Assembly: GCA_023460715.1 (NCBI GenBank)
Contig: JAEWPH010000260.1
Location: 1-7,592 of the forward strand
Direction of reading: 5' to 3'
Origin: Pseudomonadota bacterium
Lineage (GTDB): Bacteria; Pseudomonadota; Gammaproteobacteria; Burkholderiales; Burkholderiaceae_C
Length of the DNA stretch: 7,592 nt
Shown: positions 1 through 7,592 of the stretch, piece by piece
Numbering within the stretch: the first letter of the stretch is position 1
How the letters are laid out: each line of letters starts with the position of its first letter
The notes under the pieces: generated by a model
The model's input: the letters and a program-made list of their open reading frames with translations, nothing else
What the model was told of the DNA's origin: nothing
The model's database searches: none
Program-made: the position numbers and the translations under genes

Positions 1-1218
1 CCGCTGCACCAGGCGCCACACCAGGCCCGCGGGGCCGGTCTGCCACCAGTGGCGCGCGCCGCGGCGGGATTGGCCCAGCGACTGGGTGATGCGGTCCAGC
101 GTGATGGCCAGCAGCACGATGCCCAGGCCGCCCACGGTGGCCAGGCCCATGTCCAGGCGGCCGATGCCGCGCAGCACCATCTGGCCCAGGCCGCCCACGG
201 CGATCATGGAAGCGATCACCACCATCGACAGCGACAGCATCAGCGCCTGGTTGATGCCGGCCATGATGGACGGCATGGCCAGCGGCAGCTGCACCTTGAA
301 CAGCATCTGCAGGGGCGAGGCGCCGTACGCGCGGCTGGCCTCGATCAGGTCGGGCCGCACCTGGCGGATGCCCAGGTTGGTCAGGCGCACCAGCGGCGGC
401 AGCGCGAAGACGATGGTCACCACCACGCCCGGCACGTTGCCGATGCCGAACAGCATCACCACCGGCACCAGGTACACGAAGGCCGGCGTGGTCTGCATGG
501 CGTCCAGCACGGGGCGCATCAGGCGCTGCGCGCGGTCGCTGCTGGCCAGCAGGATGCCCAGGGGCAGGCCGATCAGCACGCAGAAGGCCAGCGACGTGAG
601 CACCAGCGACAGCGTCACCATGGCCTCGGGCCAGATGCCCAGCATGGCCACGAGCAGCAGCGAGATCACCGTGCCGATGGCCAGTGCCCGGCCGGCGAAC
701 TGCCAGGCCAGCAGGCCGACGATGGCGATCATGCCCAGCGTGGGCACGCTGGTGAGCACGCTCTCCACCCACTGCAGCGTGCCGTCGATGGGCGCACGCA
801 CGCTCTGGAAGAAGGGGCGGAAGTGCTCTACCACCCAGCCCAGGCCCTGGTTGATCCAGTTCTCGACGGGCAGCGAGCCGTCGAACAGCTGGCTCAGGTG
901 CAGGCCGCTCCCAGCCGAAGGATCGGCGCCGGTGGTGGCGTCCACGCCGCCGGGCGCCGCGTTCAGCCAGTCGGTGGCGCCGCCGGCGCTGTCGCTGGGC
1001 GCGGTGGATGCGGCCCACGGGTCGGTGGGGGCTGCAGCGTCCGGCGCTGCGCCGGCCGGAGCGTCCCACCCCGGCGAGGCGGGCGAGGCGGCTGCGGGTG
1101 CGTCACCGCCGGCCGCCCAGGGATTCGTGTCCGCTGGCGGCGGAAGGTCGGCCTGTGCCAGCAGCACGGGCGTTTGCGGTTCGGTCAGGGTGTGGGCGTT
1201 GGTGCTGGTGATGCTCAT
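1..1218 (-). CDS. proW: Glycine betaine/proline ABC transporter permease ProW (3' end cut by window edge)
   Basis: This is the inner-membrane permease of the ProU-type osmoprotectant importer, working with ProV and a periplasmic binding protein. 406 codons are visible with no stop. The last residues ([13 protein letters not shown]) align with the very end of E. coli ProW as I remember it, so only a few codons should be missing. Residues 1-105 are a hydrophilic Ala/Pro/Gly-rich stretch with Trp-containing repeats (NPW at 33, GWD at 50, DPW at 67, DW at 83), followed by a conserved block ([11 protein letters not shown], 128-138). Hydrophobic segments follow at about 157-195, 200-225, 245-275, 325-345 and 358-376. 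The MetI-type coupling motif [12 protein letters not shown] starts at 293 and is followed by [20 protein letters not shown] (239-252) and the C-terminal [23 protein letters not shown] are ProW hallmarks. The ATG overlaps the proV stop (ATGA), which indicates translational coupling. At 406 or more residues it is about 50 longer than E. coli ProW (354), nearly all at the N-terminus. Confidence 0.96.
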   Translation of the reverse strand, partial: MSITSTNAHTLTEPQTPVLLAQADLPPPADTNPWAAGGDAPAAASPASPGWDAPAGAAPDAAAPTDPWAASTAPSDSAGGATDWLNAAPGGVDATTGADPSAGSGLHLSQLFDGSLPVENWINQGLGWVVEHFRPFFQSVRAPIDGTLQWVESVLTSVPTLGMIAIVGLLAWQFAGRALAIGTVISLLLVAMLGIWPEAMVTLSLVLTSLAFCVLIGLPLGILLASSDRAQRLMRPVLDAMQTTPAFVYLVPVVMLFGIGNVPGVVVTIVFALPPLVRLTNLGIRQVRPDLIEASRAYGASPLQMLFKVQLPLAMPSIMAGINQALMLSLSMVVIASMIAVGGLGQMVLRGIGRLDMGLATVGGLGIVLLAITLDRITQSLGQSRRGARHWWQTGPAGLVWRLVQR

Positions 1219-2510
1219 GCGGGGCTCCCGGTGCGTTGTTCGGACGGCGTGGCCGTGGCGGCGGCGTGGGCGGCAGCGGCAAAGCTGTCCGGTGGCGCGC
1301 CCGGCGGCACGGGCGGCGTGTCGCGGTCCAGGAAGCGCAGCAGCGTGGTCTTGCTGATGGCGCCGCGCAGTCGGCCGTCCCCATCCACCACGGGCAGCGC
1401 ACAGGGCGCCTGCGCCACCTGGCCGAACAGGTCGGCCACGGGCGCGTCGGCGGCGATGGTCGTCACCTCGGGCATGAAGGCGTGCTGCAGGCCCATCGGC
1501 CCGGTGTGGCCGTGCAGCGCCGTGCGCAGCGAGTCGGCCGATACCGTGCCCAGGTAGCGCTGCGTGGGGCTCACCACGTAGGCGAAGTTGTCGTCATGGC
1601 CTTCGATGAGCTGCAGCGCCGCGCGGCAGCCGCGGTCGGTGTGCTCGCGCACCACGGTCAGCCGCTTGCGGGCGATGTCGCCGGCCTTGAACACGGCCGC
1701 CGCGTCCACGCCGCGCACGAAGTTGCGCACGTAGTCGTTGGCGGGGTTGCGCAGGATCTCGTCCGGTGTGCCCACCTGCACCACCTGGCCGTCCTTCATG
1801 ATGGCGATGCGGTCGCCGATGCGCATGGCCTCGTCCAGGTCGTGCGAGATGAAGACGATGGTACGGCGCTGGATCTGCTGCAGGCGCAGCAGCTCGCTCT
1901 GCATCTCGGTGCGGATGATCGGGTCCAGGGCCGAGAAGGCCTCGTCCATCAGCAGGATGGACGGGTCGGAGGCCAGCGCCCGGGCCAGGCCCACGCGCTG
2001 CTGCATGCCGCCCGACAGCTCGTCGGGGTAGCTGGCGCCCCAGGCGCCCAGACCCACCTGTTCCAGCGCGCGGGCGGCCTGCTGCTGGCGCTCGGCGCGG
2101 TCCACACCGGCCAGCTCCAGGCCGAAGGCGGTGTTGTCCAGCACGGTCATGTGCGGCATCAGCGCGAACGACTGGAACACCATGCTGATGTCCTTGCGGC
2201 GCAGGGCGCGCAACTGGCGGTCGCTCAGCGCGTTGATGTCCTGGCCGTCCACCACGATGCGGCCGGCGGTGGGCTCGATCAGGCGGTTGAGCATGCGCAC
2301 CAGCGTGGACTTGCCGGAGCCCGACAGGCCCATGACGACGAAGATCTCGCCGGCCTCGATGGTGAAGGTGGCGTCGAACACGCCGATCGAATTGCCGGTG
2401 CGCTCCAGGATGTCCTGCTTGCTCAGGCCCTGGCGGACCAGTTCGAGCGCGTCGTCGGGCGAGTCCCCGAAGACCTTGAAGACATGGTCGATGATGATTT
2501 GCTTGGCCAC
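1215..2510 (-). CDS. proV: Glycine betaine/proline ABC transporter ATP-binding protein ProV
   Basis: This is the cytoplasmic ATPase (431 aa) that powers ProW-mediated uptake of osmoprotectants. Walker A is GLSGSGKST (61-69), the Q-loop VFQ (111-113), the ABC signature LSGGMQQR (165-172), Walker B ILLMDE (185-190), the D-loop SALD (193-196) and the switch histidine H223 in [14 protein letters not shown]. The family-typical N-terminus (DHVFKVFG, then [15 protein letters not shown]) precedes the nucleotide-binding fold. Residues from about 275 to 397 form a CBS-domain region ([34 protein letters not shown]), as in E. coli ProV and OpuAA, where it is implicated in sensing ionic strength. The start is GTG: homology begins there, and a strong Shine-Dalgarno (GGAGGA, 2519-2524) sits 8 bases upstream. 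The frame stays open further upstream to an ATG at 2813, but that peptide is not ProV-like. Residues 398-431 are an Ala/Pro/Thr-rich tail beyond the usual end. It is the first gene of proVW. Confidence 0.98.
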   Translation of the reverse strand: MAKQIIIDHVFKVFGDSPDDALELVRQGLSKQDILERTGNSIGVFDATFTIEAGEIFVVMGLSGSGKSTLVRMLNRLIEPTAGRIVVDGQDINALSDRQLRALRRKDISMVFQSFALMPHMTVLDNTAFGLELAGVDRAERQQQAARALEQVGLGAWGASYPDELSGGMQQRVGLARALASDPSILLMDEAFSALDPIIRTEMQSELLRLQQIQRRTIVFISHDLDEAMRIGDRIAIMKDGQVVQVGTPDEILRNPANDYVRNFVRGVDAAAVFKAGDIARKRLTVVREHTDRGCRAALQLIEGHDDNFAYVVSPTQRYLGTVSADSLRTALHGHTGPMGLQHAFMPEVTTIAADAPVADLFGQVAQAPCALPVVDGDGRLRGAISKTTLLRFLDRDTPPVPPGAPPDSFAAAAHAAATATPSEQRTGSPA

Positions 2511-2930
2511 GGTGTGGGTCCTCCCTCGGTTGATACGGGTTGAACAGCAGCCGGGACGCGCCCGCAGGCGGCTCCGGCACGAAGGCCGCGGACACGGAAA
2601 ACCCTGATGCGGCAGCCCGGCCCGGTGCGCCCTGGGGCGCAGCGCCAAAGGCTGCAGAGACGTGGAAGGGACACGCGGAGGTGTCGCCAGATCGGCCCGA
2701 ATGGCACGCGTGAAGAGGTGCGCAAGGGCCTGTGCGGTACGGAAGAGGTCTGGGCAGAGGACTTCCGTTTGCCGCGGTGGCGGCTGCGCGTGGTGCGCGG
2801 GCCGCCGGGGCATCAGGGCCGATGTTCCGGCCGAGGTGTGTCAGGGGCAGCGGCGTCGCAAAAGAGCCGGCTTTCTGACGAGATTCGCTCCGAAAGGGGC
2901 GAATTACCTGCGTTGCAGGTTGTAAAACAC
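2511..2930 (-). promoter_or_regulatory. Long 5' leader of proVW with several potential hairpins
   Basis: If the promoter at 2937-2965 is the real one, the proV mRNA begins near 2930 and has an untranslated leader of about 420 nt. Perfect or near-perfect inverted repeats in it are 2906-2920 (ACCTGC, 3-nt loop, GCAGGT), 2883-2904 (9-base arms around GAAA, with one T-G wobble when read as plus-strand RNA and a C-A mismatch in the proV mRNA) and 2626-2641 (TGCGCC, 4-nt loop, GGCGCA). None is followed by a U tract on the minus strand, so none looks like an intrinsic terminator or attenuator. I recognise no riboswitch class. Reading frames cross the leader on both strands, but their Arg/Pro-rich translations look like GC-rich noise. 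A closer promoter cannot be excluded, although I see none as good. Confidence 0.4.
2519..2524 (-). promoter_or_regulatory. Ribosome binding site fixing the GTG start of proV
   Basis: The minus strand reads GGAGGA, 8 bases upstream of GTG, within GAGGGAGGA. This near-perfect anti-SD match decides between the GTG at 2510 and the upstream in-frame ATG at 2813. Confidence 0.85.
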
Positions 2931-2936
2931 CCCGAA

Positions 2937-2965
2937 AGTATAGGTATTGGGTGCTTTTGTGTCAA
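2937..2965 (-). promoter_or_regulatory. Sigma70-type promoter for proVW
   Basis: On the minus strand a perfect -35 box TTGACA (2965-2960) is followed by a 17-base spacer (2959-2943) and the -10 box TATACT (2942-2937, 5 of 6 matches to TATAAT). This is near consensus in a locally AT-richer stretch of otherwise GC-rich DNA. It points at proV, the next gene downstream, and predicts a start near 2930. E. coli proU uses osmotically regulated promoters; whether this one responds to osmolarity cannot be read from sequence. Confidence 0.75.
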
Positions 2966-2971
2966 AAGCAC
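2951..2971. promoter_or_regulatory. Inverted repeat overlapping the proVW -35 box (candidate operator)
   Basis: The arms are perfect 8-base complements: GTGCTTTT (2951-2958) and AAAAGCAC (2964-2971), separated by GTGTC. The repeat covers the -35 hexamer and half of the spacer of the proVW promoter, the position expected for a dimeric repressor site. The regulator is unknown. MarR/GbsR-type repressors control osmoprotectant transporters in some other bacteria, but nothing here names the protein. As RNA it could form a hairpin followed by GGGTTTTT on the plus strand, but no plus-strand gene lies upstream to need a terminator. Confidence 0.45.
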
Positions 2972-3040
2972 TGGGTTTTTGGGGATGTGTTATGCGCGTG
3001 CGCAGGCCGGTCGCATCGGCCGGCAATGCCGGCTCGTGCT

Positions 3041-3060
3041 TGCTATTGAAAATATAGCTG
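3041..3060. repeat. Short AT-rich palindromic element, resembling a dispersed intergenic repeat
   Basis: GCTAT (3042-3046) and ATAGC (3054-3058) flank a 7-base AT-rich loop. The element is followed by CTG and a GCGC/AAGCGC-rich stretch up to about 3085. From memory, many Comamonadaceae intergenic regions carry a motif of this form (GCTATT, A/T-rich centre, ATAGCTG, then GCGCTT arms), so this may be a degenerate copy. Only one copy is in the window, so repetition cannot be shown here. Confidence 0.35.
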
Positions 3061-3080
3061 AATGCGCAGGCTGTACAAGC

Positions 3081-3128
3081 GCCAAAGCCCCGAAAGACCT
3101 CAAGAAAGAGGCCCTGCGGGGCTTTGGC
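3081..3128 (-). terminator. Long hairpin downstream of the YqhA-like gene, probable terminator
   Basis: The perfect 12-base arms GCCAAAGCCCCG (3081-3092) and CGGGGCTTTGGC (3117-3128) enclose 24 bases, which contain a second small stem (CCTC 3098-3101 with GAGG 3108-3111, loop AAGAAA). The hairpin begins 19 bases past the stop of the minus-strand gene at 3148, where its terminator is expected. There is no T tract on the exit side, so it is not a canonical intrinsic terminator. It may mark the 3' end for a factor-dependent mechanism, stabilise it, or belong to the neighbouring repeat-like element. Confidence 0.55.
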
Positions 3129-3147
3129 ATCGGCGCCGGGCGCCGGG

Positions 3148-3759
3148 TCAGTGCTTGCTGCTGGAAGCGTTCAGCAATTTGTCAGTGTAGGCAACGGCCA
3201 GGGCGCTGAGCAGGAACACCGTGTGGATGATGGTTTGCCACATCAGGACCTTCACGTCGTAGTTGGCGGCGTTGATGAAGGTCTTGAGCAGGTGGATGGA
3301 GCTGATGCCGATGATCGACAGGCCCAGCTTCACCTTCAGCACCGAGGCGTTCACGTGGCCCAGCCATTCGGGCTGGTCGGGGTGGCGGTCCAGGCCCAGG
3401 CGGCTCACGAAGGTCTCGTAGCCCCCGACGATCACCATGATCAGCAGGTTGGAGATCATCACCACGTCGATCAGCGCCAGCACGACCAGCATGATCATCG
3501 TCTCGTTGAGCGTGGTGATCTGCACCTCGGGCTTGTAGCCGATGCTGGTGACCAGCGCCTGCAGGGCAGCCTGGTTGCCGAAGGCTGCCTCGATGAGGTG
3601 CCACAGCTCGACCAAGAAGTGCCACACGTACACGCCCTGTGCGGCGATCAGGCCCAGGTACAGCGGCAGTTGCAGCCAGCGGCTGGCGAAGATGAGGGAG
3701 GGCAGCGGGCGCAGGGGCGCGTTGGCCCGGTCGGTGCCGGTGGGCGTGGGGGTGGACAT
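3148..3759 (-). CDS. YqhA/UPF0114-family inner-membrane protein
   Basis: A 203-residue integral membrane protein matching the UPF0114 (TIGR00645, YqhA) family, whose function I do not know. Family signatures are [14 protein letters not shown] (24-37), [13 protein letters not shown] (112-124), [15 protein letters not shown] (132-146) and [10 protein letters not shown] (152-161). Hydrophobic segments lie at about 32-56, 86-112, 145-160 and 173-192, giving about four helices. It is some 40 residues longer than E. coli YqhA (164 aa), through a Thr/Pro-rich N-terminus and an extra stretch around 60-82. I chose the ATG at 3759 because homology starts soon after it; the frame is open upstream to 4137, but that part is Arg/Pro-rich and overlaps the start of acs. 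The Shine-Dalgarno is weak. A -10-like TAGAAT lies at 3800-3795 with no good -35. The gene stands alone, divergent from acs, and a hairpin follows its stop. Confidence 0.9.
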   Translation of the reverse strand: MSTPTPTGTDRANAPLRPLPSLIFASRWLQLPLYLGLIAAQGVYVWHFLVELWHLIEAAFGNQAALQALVTSIGYKPEVQITTLNETMIMLVVLALIDVVMISNLLIMVIVGGYETFVSRLGLDRHPDQPEWLGHVNASVLKVKLGLSIIGISSIHLLKTFINAANYDVKVLMWQTIIHTVFLLSALAVAYTDKLLNASSSKH

Positions 3760-3995
3760 GTCCGTGCGTTCAGGAGTGGGAAAAAGGTCGCGCGATTCTA
3801 GTGCGGCGTCTGCGGCCGCCGGATGGGCCGTGGCGTTGCGCCGCAGGGGGTTCCGCAGGGCGGTCCAGGCGAAGGGCGACGGGCGATGGGCGGCGCAGCG
3901 GCCTCTGCGCCCCGGTGCCGACCACCCGGGCGGGAAAGGCCGCGCAAGCCCTGGCCGCAAGCCGATTGCCGGTAAAGTCTCCGTCAGTGGCCTGT

Positions 3996-4018
3996 AAGTA
4001 CCGCCCCCGAAAGTACTT
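3996..4018. promoter_or_regulatory. Inverted repeat upstream of acs (candidate operator)
   Basis: AAGTAC (3996-4001) and GTACTT (4013-4018) are perfect complements separated by 11 bases, ending 31 bases before the acs ATG. The surrounding 3760-4049 region separates acs from the divergent YqhA-like gene and has no clear sigma70 promoter: TAAAGT (3973-3978) is -10-like but has only a poor -35. The spacing suits a dimeric DNA-binding protein, but no regulator is indicated. Confidence 0.3.
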
Positions 4019-4049
4019 CCAAAAAATCCCCATCCGATAGGAGACAAAC

Positions 4050-6056
<2,007 letters not shown>

Positions 6057-6112
6057 GGCGCAGCGCTGCTCGCGAGAAACTAGAGCGCCGTTCATGGCGC
6101 GGCGCCACCCAC

Positions 6113-6144
6113 GCCACCGCGGCCCGTCCGCGGTGGCTTTTTTT
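6113..6144 (+). terminator. Intrinsic terminator of acs
   Basis: Perfect 10-base arms GCCACCGCGG (6113-6122) and CCGCGGTGGC (6128-6137) with loop CCCGT are followed directly by seven Ts (6138-6144). This is a textbook rho-independent terminator about 57 bases past the acs stop, separating acs from the next gene. Confidence 0.93.
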
Positions 6145-6282
6145 ACGTGCGGGGCGCTGTAGGACGGCACCGGAATCGCCTTGCGGGGCTGCGGGGTGGA
6201 TGGCGGGATGGGGTACAACCGGGCGACCGCCGGGGCCGCTGCGCCTGGCCAGCCCCCATAACTCTGCTACGGAGTGTCTCCC

Positions 6283-6795
6283 ATGAATCTCAGAACCATC
6301 CTGCTGCTGCTCATCGTTCTCGCCATTGCCGCCCTGGCCGCCCTGAACTGGGGCACCCTCGCCACGCCGTCCTATATCTCGCTGGGCATCACGTCGTTCC
6401 AGGCGCCGCTCGGTCTGATCATGCTGGGCCTGACCCTCCTGCTGGGCGTGTTCTTCATCGCCTACGTGCTGTCGCTGCAGGGTTCCGTGCTGCTGGAAAC
6501 CCGCCGCCATGCCAAGGAAATGGCGGCACAGCGCGACCTCGCCGACAAGGCCGAAGCATCGCGCTTCACCGAACTGCGCGCCTTCCTGCAGGGCCAGCAT
6601 GTGGAGGGCCAGCAGGCCGTTCTGGCGCGGCTGGACACGCTGGAGGCCCATCTGGCCGCCCGCGCCCAGGAGTCCGACAACACCACCGCCGCCTACGTGG
6701 GCCAGCTGGAGGACCAGTTGCTTGGCCGTGCCGTCGCGCCTGCGCCACTGCGCCCCGAGCCCCCCCTGCGGGCCGACCCCGATCTGCGGATCTGA
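6283..6795 (+). CDS. LapA/DUF1049-like membrane protein with coiled-coil tail
   Basis: A 170-residue protein resembling the LapA (lipopolysaccharide assembly protein A, DUF1049) family. One hydrophobic helix spans about 5-25 and ends in ALNWGT; a second spans about 42-64 (PLGLIMLGLTLLLGVFFIAYVLS), giving an inner-membrane hairpin. From about 66 to 149 it is charged and Ala/Leu/Gln/Glu-rich and looks like a coiled coil, followed by a Pro-rich C-terminus. In E. coli LapA and LapB adjust LpxC turnover and so LPS synthesis, but many betaproteobacterial LapA-domain proteins have no proven role, so the function here is only inferred. The ATG at 6283 is chosen because GGAG (6271-6274) lies 8 bases upstream; an in-frame GTG at 6274 overlaps that site and would add only three residues. 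No lapB or ihfB is adjacent. The 226 bases upstream hold the acs terminator and no clear promoter. Confidence 0.8.
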   Translation: MNLRTILLLLIVLAIAALAALNWGTLATPSYISLGITSFQAPLGLIMLGLTLLLGVFFIAYVLSLQGSVLLETRRHAKEMAAQRDLADKAEASRFTELRAFLQGQHVEGQQAVLARLDTLEAHLAARAQESDNTTAAYVGQLEDQLLGRAVAPAPLRPEPPLRADPDLRI

Positions 6796-6822
6796 CGCAC
6801 GTCGGCCGCGTGCCGATACCCC

Positions 6823-6860
6823 AAAAAAAAGCCGCAGGGGCCTTGGCTCCTGCGGCTTTT
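6823..6860. terminator. Bidirectional intrinsic terminator between convergent genes
   Basis: AAAAGCCGCAGG (6827-6838) and CCTGCGGCTTTT (6849-6860) are perfect 12-base complements with a 10-base loop. An eight-A run (6823-6830) gives a U8 tract to transcripts arriving from the minus-strand cytochrome gene, and TTTT (6857-6860) serves those from the plus-strand LapA-like gene. It sits 27 bases past one stop and 45 past the other. Confidence 0.92.
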
Positions 6861-6905
6861 CATATGGGCGCGCGGCAGAGCCGGGGGCCCTGCGCGGCAA
6901 CGGCG

Positions 6906-7211
6906 TCACTTCACGGTCAGGATCCAGGCGGCCAGCTTCTTGGCCTCGGCCTCGTTGACCTGGGTGTTGGCGGGCATGGGTACGGGGCCCCAGACGCCGG
7001 AACCGCCCTTCATGATCTTGGCGGCCAGCTTGTCGGCGGCACCGCCCTGGCCGGCGTACTTGGCCGCCACATCCTTGAACGACGGGCCGACCAGCTTCTT
7101 GTCGACCCCGTGGCAGGTCATGCAGTTCTTGGACATCGCCAGTGCCTGGTCTGCCAGGGCAGGGGCGGCAACCGACAGTGTGACGGCGAGGGTGACCAGG
7201 GTACGCTTCAT
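6906..7211 (-). CDS. Class I cytochrome c (c551/c552-type), periplasmic
   Basis: A small electron-carrier cytochrome (101 aa; about 81 after processing). Residues 1-20 (MKRTLVTLAVTLSVAAPALA) form a Sec signal peptide with an ALA-D cleavage site. The heme-attachment motif CMTCH (C30, C33, H34) provides covalent binding and the proximal histidine. M79 in VPMP is the expected distal ligand. The order GPSFKDVAAKY, then KIMKGGSGVWGPVPMP, then EAKKLAAWIL is typical of the c551/c8 group, whose P. aeruginosa member has 82 mature residues. Such proteins shuttle electrons between the bc1 complex and terminal oxidases, denitrification enzymes or peroxidases; the partner here is unknown. Start: ATG at 7211 with AGGA seven bases upstream. 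A -10-like TACAAT (7259-7254) lies about 43 bases upstream. The gene stands alone, sharing a terminator with the LapA-like gene. Confidence 0.95.
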   Translation of the reverse strand: MKRTLVTLAVTLSVAAPALADQALAMSKNCMTCHGVDKKLVGPSFKDVAAKYAGQGGAADKLAAKIMKGGSGVWGPVPMPANTQVNEAEAKKLAAWILTVK

Positions 7212-7253
7212 CGGGGGATCCTGTGGTGGTTGCAGTACATTTATCTCAATGAA

Positions 7254-7259
7254 ATTGTA
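7254..7259 (-). promoter_or_regulatory. Candidate -10 box for the cytochrome c gene
   Basis: The minus strand reads TACAAT (5 of 6 to TATAAT) in the AT-rich part of the 102-base gap between the divergent cytochrome and Trp-rich genes. It predicts a leader of about 35 nt. No recognisable -35 lies at 16-18 bases, so this is tentative. Confidence 0.35.
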
Positions 7260-7313
7260 GTGGCGTGGGTTGACGGGCCTTTCCCGCAATCCCCGCTGCG
7301 CCGAGGAGGAACC

Positions 7314-7556
7314 ATGTACGCACTGGGCCTGGGGCTGCTTCTGGCCTTGCTGAAGTTTCTTGAGGTGGGCCCCGTGGCCGGCTGGTCGTGGTGGTGGGTT
7401 CTCTCGCCCTTCGCGGTGGCCGCGGCGTGGTGGGCCTGGGCCGATGCGCAGGGCTACACCAAGCGCAAGGCGATCGAGAAGATGGAGCGCCGCAAGCGCG
7501 AGCGCATCGACCGCCAGAAGGCGTCCATGGGCATGAAGCCCCGCCGCCCGCGCTGA
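7314..7556 (+). CDS. Small Trp-rich membrane protein
   Basis: An 80-residue protein that I recognise as the betaproteobacterial small Trp-rich family (TIGR04438-like), of unknown function. Seven of its 80 residues are Trp (24, 26-28, 39, 40, 42). The N-terminal helix MYALGLGLLLALLKFLEVGP and the WSWWWVLSPFAVAAAWWAWAD segment (24-44) are probably two membrane segments. A very basic, probably helical cytoplasmic tail follows (YTKRKAIEKMERRKRERIDRQ, in two blocks), ending MGMKPRRPR. The start is firm: GAGGAGGA (7303-7310) lies just before the ATG. The larger frame open upstream from 6147 is coincidental, as it crosses the LapA-like and cytochrome genes in another frame. The gene is divergent from the cytochrome, 102 bases apart. 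Nothing in the sequence links it to a pathway. Confidence 0.88.
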   Translation: MYALGLGLLLALLKFLEVGPVAGWSWWWVLSPFAVAAAWWAWADAQGYTKRKAIEKMERRKRERIDRQKASMGMKPRRPR

Positions 7557-7592
7557 TTCGCGGGTTCCCCGTTGCCGTGTTCAAGCCCGCGT

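Noticed and set aside
49..1557. Long open frames on the plus strand over proW/proV (also 86-1357 and 1236-2543)
   Set aside because: They are antisense to well-recognised genes, and their His/Gln/Ala/Arg-rich translations are typical of GC-rich shadow frames.
2511..2813. N-terminal extension of proV to the in-frame ATG at 2813
   Set aside because: The 101 extra residues do not resemble ProV. The GTG at 2510 has a strong Shine-Dalgarno and matches the family N-terminus.
2951..2980. Plus-strand hairpin plus TTTTT read as an intrinsic terminator
   Set aside because: No plus-strand gene lies upstream, and the palindrome is better explained by its overlap with the proVW promoter.
2607..3209. 200-codon plus-strand frame across the proV upstream region
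   Set aside because: It has an Arg/Cys-rich, non-family translation, crosses the promoter and the long hairpin, and runs into the YqhA-like gene. No Shine-Dalgarno was seen.
6181..6219. TTGCGG and TACAAC as a promoter for the LapA-like gene
   Set aside because: The spacer would be 27 bases, which is incompatible with a sigma70 promoter.
7547..7591. Alternative hairpins CCCGCG/CGCGGG (7547-7564) or CGCGGG/CCCGCG (7559-7591) around the last stop codon
   Set aside because: The arms are short GC-only 6-mers with no T tract before the window ends, so this is too weak to call a terminator.

Overview
The window looks like chromosomal DNA from a GC-rich betaproteobacterium, most likely Comamonadaceae (Acidovorax-like). 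The grounds are the high GC, the strong G/C bias at third codon positions, a small Trp-rich membrane protein of a betaproteobacterial family, and the gene repertoire. The lineage is inferred from remembered protein families, without a search. There are seven protein genes; I see no rRNA, tRNA, CRISPR array, insertion sequence, phage gene or toxin-antitoxin pair.

Layout. (1) 1-2510, minus strand: a proV-proW operon for an osmoprotectant (glycine betaine/proline) ABC transporter. proV (ATPase with CBS domains) starts at a GTG and overlaps proW (permease) by the 4 bases ATGA. proW runs off the left edge a few codons before its expected end. The substrate-binding protein gene (proX) is not in view and may lie further left. 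(2) 2511-3147: a 637-base intergenic region. It holds a near-consensus sigma70 promoter for proVW (TTGACA, 17-base spacer, TATACT) overlapped by a perfect 8-base inverted repeat, a leader of about 420 nt with several hairpins, a short AT-rich palindromic element resembling a dispersed repeat, and a long hairpin just past the next gene's stop. (3) 3148-3759, minus strand: a YqhA/UPF0114-family membrane protein. (4) 4050-6056, plus strand: acs, AMP-forming acetyl-CoA synthetase, ending at a strong intrinsic terminator. (5) 6283-6795, plus strand: a LapA/DUF1049-like two-helix membrane protein with a coiled-coil tail. It converges, across a bidirectional terminator, on (6) 6906-7211, minus strand: a small periplasmic class I cytochrome c. 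(7) 7314-7556, plus strand: a small Trp-rich membrane protein, divergent from the cytochrome.

The genes mostly act independently. ProV and ProW form one transporter that imports compatible solutes under osmotic stress. Acs activates acetate for central metabolism. The cytochrome is a small periplasmic electron carrier. The other three are small inner-membrane proteins with little or no assigned function. I find no convincing undescribed multi-gene system. The parts most worth a second look are non-coding: the proVW promoter/operator and long leader, the repeat-like element at about 3041-3128, and the inverted repeat ahead of acs.
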